A DNA stretch of 64,000 nucleotides from Beaufortia kweichowensis (taxonomy: Eukaryota > Chordata > Actinopteri > Cypriniformes > Gastromyzontidae), in the NCBI GenBank assembly GCA_019155185.1, contig CM032809.1, positions 12,636,295-12,700,294 on the forward strand, written 5' to 3'. The notes under the pieces were generated by a model, which saw only the letters and a list, made by a program, of their open reading frames with translations, made no database searches and was not told the origin of the DNA. Position 1 is the first letter of the stretch; each line of letters starts with the position of its first letter. The position numbers were made by a program, and so were the translations under genes. Positions 60,313-64,000 of this stretch are shown here, in pieces.

Positions 60313-60480
60313 GCTCCAACTGTGGATTTTTGTTGCTTGAACTTTTATTAAAGATTTTTTCCTGCATCTCAACCTCTCCAAAGTGTGTCTTACTGTTGGA
60401 TTCACCATTCTTAAGTGGCTCAAGGACTTTGAGTCTGACTCTCACGAGTCTGAGACCCGAGTTCTTGTCCTGGCTCTGAC
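60313..60480 (+). repeat. Repeat element, right part with 79-bp direct repeat
   Basis: 60,313-60,391 is identical to 59,473-59,551, then the element runs on ('tactgttggattcaccattc', 'gagtctgactctcacgagtc'). The repeat flanks the Xkr fragment on both sides. Confidence 0.8.
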
Positions 60481-61133
60481 AAGTGTTTATCTGATTGTCA
60501 AATCACGACAACTCTAACTTCAACTATCTTTTGTTTATTTTTTTTAATTACTTGCATAATGGTTTTGCAACATTTTTATGAATAGTTATCATTGTTTATT
60601 TAGTAAGAAAGTTTTACTTATTTCAGCAGAATATTTGGTTGCTGTTGGCCTGTTGCTCCACCTTAATGGTCAGTCTGTACACAGAACACATTAGTGCCAC
60701 AAAAAGCTCTAGCATTGTGCTGGTGTGTATTCCACTTATTTTTGCATTGCATTCAGTTGTTTTTAGTTATTGTTATTATTGTTGTTTTTATTATTTTGTT
60801 ATGATTTGTCCGTTAGGTGGAGTTGCCTGTATTATTCATTCATCTATTGTTATACCTTAAAACATCCTAAACTTTGTTTTAATCCCTTTTATCTTTTTTT
60901 TACAGGCTTCCTGTAAATCTTGTTGTTTACTGATGACGCAATAGTCAAATTTTGAAGTGTCACATAAATCACCACTGGCATTCATTTACTAAGTCTCAAA
61001 CTCGACAAATCACTGATAAAATCATTGGAGTGTCTTTGCGTAGGTGTATACTTCCTGTTTCATTTTTTTGTCAAGAGCATATATATCCAATAAATGGATC
61101 CTGTAGTCATGCTGTAGCTATTTCACACTAGAC
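60481..61133 (+). promoter_or_regulatory. Upstream region of the Xkr-like gene
   Basis: AT-rich sequence with no coding exon recognised. The promoter must lie here or further left, but no convincing TATA box at a fitting distance or CpG-rich stretch can be singled out. A 'tatatccaataaatgg' motif (61,081) lies 50 bp before the ATG. Confidence 0.3.
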
Positions 61134-63254
61134 ATGAAAGAAACCTTCTGTTTCCTTTTTGCATTAATGGATTGTTTATCTGCTTATGGGGGAGTGGTAA
61201 TGTCCCTGGTTGATATAGCGCTGGACATTAAAAATACTGTAGAATTTTATCAGAATGGGGATTATTTGTATTTGGGTGTGACTATCTTTCTGCTGCTGGA
61301 GTCTTCACTGTTAATGCAGGTGTTCAGCTGGTACTTCTATACTGACTCGCTCGACAACCTTCAGACCCGCGTGGAGAAATACGTGAAAGAGAATAATTTA
61401 CTCAAAACATTACACGTCATGCAGCTCGGAGTCTTTCTCAGGTATGTGATTGACACTTCACCTTTAGAATCAACATGGAGACAGAATATATTTTTAAAAG
61501 CATATTTCTACAGCCCTTATCGTGAATTATTAAAATGTTTATTGTCTTGACAAGGAAGTGTCTTGTTTTCACAGGCATGCAGGGCAGCTGGAGATTTCAA
61601 CACCCAAATTATGTTGTAAAGCTCAGTCCACTGATACTGTTCAGTCCACTGATACTGTTCAGTCCGCTGATACTGTTCAGTTCGCTATTGCTGCTCAGGC
61701 CACTGAAACTGATTTTAATTTTCTCAAAGTAATAGAGGCGTTTTCTGAAAATGCTCCGCAATTCATACTGATGATGTCAATAACTGCAATGAGACAAAAA
61801 ATATATCTCTTTACAGGTCAGTCCTAAACCCAAAACACTTTACACTAAACATGTACTTCGGGTGAACTTTTTGTTTAAATGGAATTGTGAATGTGTTGAC
61901 TTGGTTTGATCATACCGACAATGGAAAATGAAGTGTGTTGGGGTGCTTTATTTACTGTTTGGAGCTTGACGTTAACAGACAACTTTTGATTTAAATGTAA
62001 TAGTAAATAGTGAAAATAATGTAATCTAAGATTAATAAATTATTTCTGTGGAAGTATTGTTCATTGTTAGTTCATGTTTGTTAATACATTAATGTTAACG
62101 AATAATGTTAACAACTTTTTTAGTACTGTGTGTCCCCATTAACTAGTGATATTATGCATAGACCATTTCACAAGATGTTGTCCAAAAATACTTCCTGTCT
62201 CAATTTTTTGGTGATTTATTGTTTTACATAGAATCATCCTTAATAATGTTAAGAACATTCTGTAAAAAATATAACCTTGATATCTTTAATATTGATCGAT
62301 GTCAAATATTTAAATCATATTATAGATCATAATAGGTGAAATCAAACTTTCATGCTCATTATTTCGAAAATAGATTTTTAGACTTTAGCCTTCACAGACA
62401 GGTTCACATGTGTTCATATATTGCCATTTTGCCATTCATATCTGATGTCTGTATGGAAACGACCACAGGATGCTACAGATTATAATGTGAAAAACTGTAA
62501 AGTGAATTAGGAAGGATCAATAGGTGCAGATTATTTTAAACAATGATTCTCTATTTCAGGTTTAAAAACCCTTGTGTCAGCTTGCTCAATTGCCTGGAGT
62601 GTTGTCAAATTCTACCGAAGTATGCGTAAATCACGCCACCTTACAAATCCTGACAAGCACAAGGTAACCTGGACCTCCTCATTTGTCTCCTTTCTCTGGA
62701 ACGTTTTATTCATCTTCCCCCGCATTATCGCTCTGGCACTCTTTACCGCTGTATTTCCCTGCTACATTACTGCCCACTTCCTGTGTGAGTGGATGGTGCT
62801 GGTTTTGATGGTCTGGAGTCAGAAAACTGAGTTCATGAACAATCAACATGGGAACAGGGAATGGCTGTACAGAGCAACTGTTGGACTCATCTGGTACTTC
62901 AGCTGGTTTTATATAGGAAGTGGAAACACCAGATTAAAGAGTAATGTTTATCATACTGTCATGGGGTTGGACATGATGGTGCTGCTGGTGTTCTGGTGGT
63001 GGAGGATGGGGCATGTGTGCATTCTACTCCTTAGACCTTATATATGGATCTCTACACTAGCAAGTTTGTATGTTTTGGGATTTATACTGAAAATTGTATA
63101 TTACAAAGTGTTCCATCCTAAGAGCACAATAAGTGATGACTGGGAAACAGCATGTATGGATTCGGAAGACACGGAATCATCACAAGATCGTTTACCAGTT
63201 AAGTCTGGAGCTGAGAGGAGAATGAGGATTATGGCTGCTAATTTCTATGAGTAG
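61134..63254 (+). CDS. XK-related membrane protein (Xkr8/Xkr9-type)
   Basis: Exons 61134-61441, 61575-61816 and 62560-63254 (stop tag) give 414 aa with GT-AG junctions, close to the 370-400 aa of Xkr8/Xkr9. The N-terminus has the family-type LVDIALDIKNTVEFYQNGDY signature and a membrane segment (residues ~45-69). Exon 2 carries the conserved EAFSENAPQFIL motif. Exon 3 holds several membrane segments (SFLWNVLFIFPRIIALALFT, EWLYRATVGLIWYFSWFYIG, MVLLVFWWWRMGHVCILLLR). Some XKR members are caspase-activated plasma-membrane phospholipid scramblases (known). The cytosolic tail here contains D384-S-E-D387, a DxxD candidate cleavage site. Oddity: residues 120-149 are five hexapeptide repeats encoded by 18-bp units (61,624-61,713). 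Orthology to xkr8 or xkr9 is not decided. Confidence 0.88.
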
Positions 63255-64000
63255 TTTACACTATCAAAATACTTTTCCTGCTAATTTCTTTACTAATCCT
63301 AGAGTTATATTTTTTGCAATACTGTTTTTACAATAATAATATAAATATTTTGTCCTTTTATATTAGTATTGCAAAACCACATGGTTATAATAAGGTAAAA
63401 TAAGACCTTGAAGAACAAGAATGCACTTGACGCACAATTAAAATATGCGGAAGTGCTGGAGCCTGTTTTTCCAGTAAAGACCAGGAGAATTGGATTTCCT
63501 AGAGCAATTGTTTTTAAAAACAATTTTTAAAAGTTTTAAAAACTTTAAAAACATCTGAAACCTCTCTAACTCAAATTTTCTTGTGATTTGTTGAATTTTA
63601 CATAATGAATATGTAAACCTTTCAAAGTCTATTCTTTTGCATATAATGGGTACCACATGCCACATCTTCAAATCTTCTAAGTAAGTTACAGGCACATTAT
63701 TTTGACTTTTAGGCCGTTTCTTTTGCGTTCTTATGTTCTCTGTGTCATCATCAACCGTCAAAGTCTGGTTTCAATACTTATGAATACAAGTACAAAGAAC
63801 GCATATATAATGCATATATAATGTATATATAACGCATATGTATTTTATAATTTTCCCTTTATTATCATTATTATTATTATTACTATTTCTTTAACCCATG
63901 CTCTATACCTGTACTTATCTGTATCTATTACTGCTGTAGAATACCTGTGCCTCACCTTACATACAGTATGTACACATGACAAATAAACTTGAAACTATAA
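63255..64000 (+). other. 3' region of the Xkr-like gene and repeat tail
   Basis: Follows the stop codon and is AT-rich. 63,790-64,000 contains short 'gcatatataatgcatatat' repeats and ends 'gacaaataaacttgaaac', a terminus common to fish retroposons and also a possible AATAAA signal (63,982). No coding sequence was recognised. Confidence 0.45.

Noticed and set aside
1..64000. CRISPR arrays, bacterial operons, tRNA or rRNA genes
   Set aside because: Introns, GT-AG splicing and vertebrate genes show a eukaryotic chromosome. The spaced repeats are minisatellites, and no cloverleaf or rRNA sequence was recognised.

Overview
This window is vertebrate nuclear DNA, most likely from a cypriniform (carp-like) teleost. 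It is AT-rich, with long introns, GT-AG splicing and dense families of short DNA transposons and low-copy repeats of the kind common in cyprinid genomes. All protein calls were made by reading translations by eye; no database search was possible.

Layout. (1) 1-12.5 kb, plus strand: the last five coding exons of a RIM active-zone gene (rims2; C2B domain and C-terminus), with upstream intron and a probable long 3' UTR. (2) 12.5-28.7 kb: a cluster of five near-identical three-exon genes, named A(-), B(+), C(-), D(+), E(-) here, in alternating orientation. Each encodes a ~260-aa divergent forkhead protein closest to FoxH1. The forkhead recognition helix is altered and differs between copies, while a Groucho-type eh1 motif is invariant. 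Copy D carries a one-base frameshift. The cluster contains large inverted and direct duplications, a shared TATA promoter, an orphan promoter fragment and transposon insertions. (3) 28.7-51.4 kb, plus strand: ptp4a3 (PRL-3 phosphatase), with a possible distant noncoding first exon near 30.5 kb, a 5'-UTR/coding exon at 43 kb and four further coding exons to 50,458, followed by a 3' UTR with a polyA signal at 51,382. (4) 51.4-59 kb: repeats, microsatellites, a hAT-like element and one compact unrecognised single-exon ORF (55.8-56.3 kb) with basic, nuclear-looking ends. (5) 59-64 kb, plus strand: an intact three-exon XK-related (Xkr8/Xkr9-type) gene, preceded by a broken local copy of its last exon lodged inside a repeat.

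Neighbourhood. RIMS2, PTP4A3 and FOXH1 all lie on human 8q, so a FoxH1-like cluster between rims2 and ptp4a3 may be an old relocated or retained FoxH1 lineage that expanded locally. That is inference. The cluster is the most interesting part of the window: a tandem/inverted set of forkhead-derived factors whose DNA-reading helix has diversified while the rest of the protein looks homogenised, probably by gene conversion.
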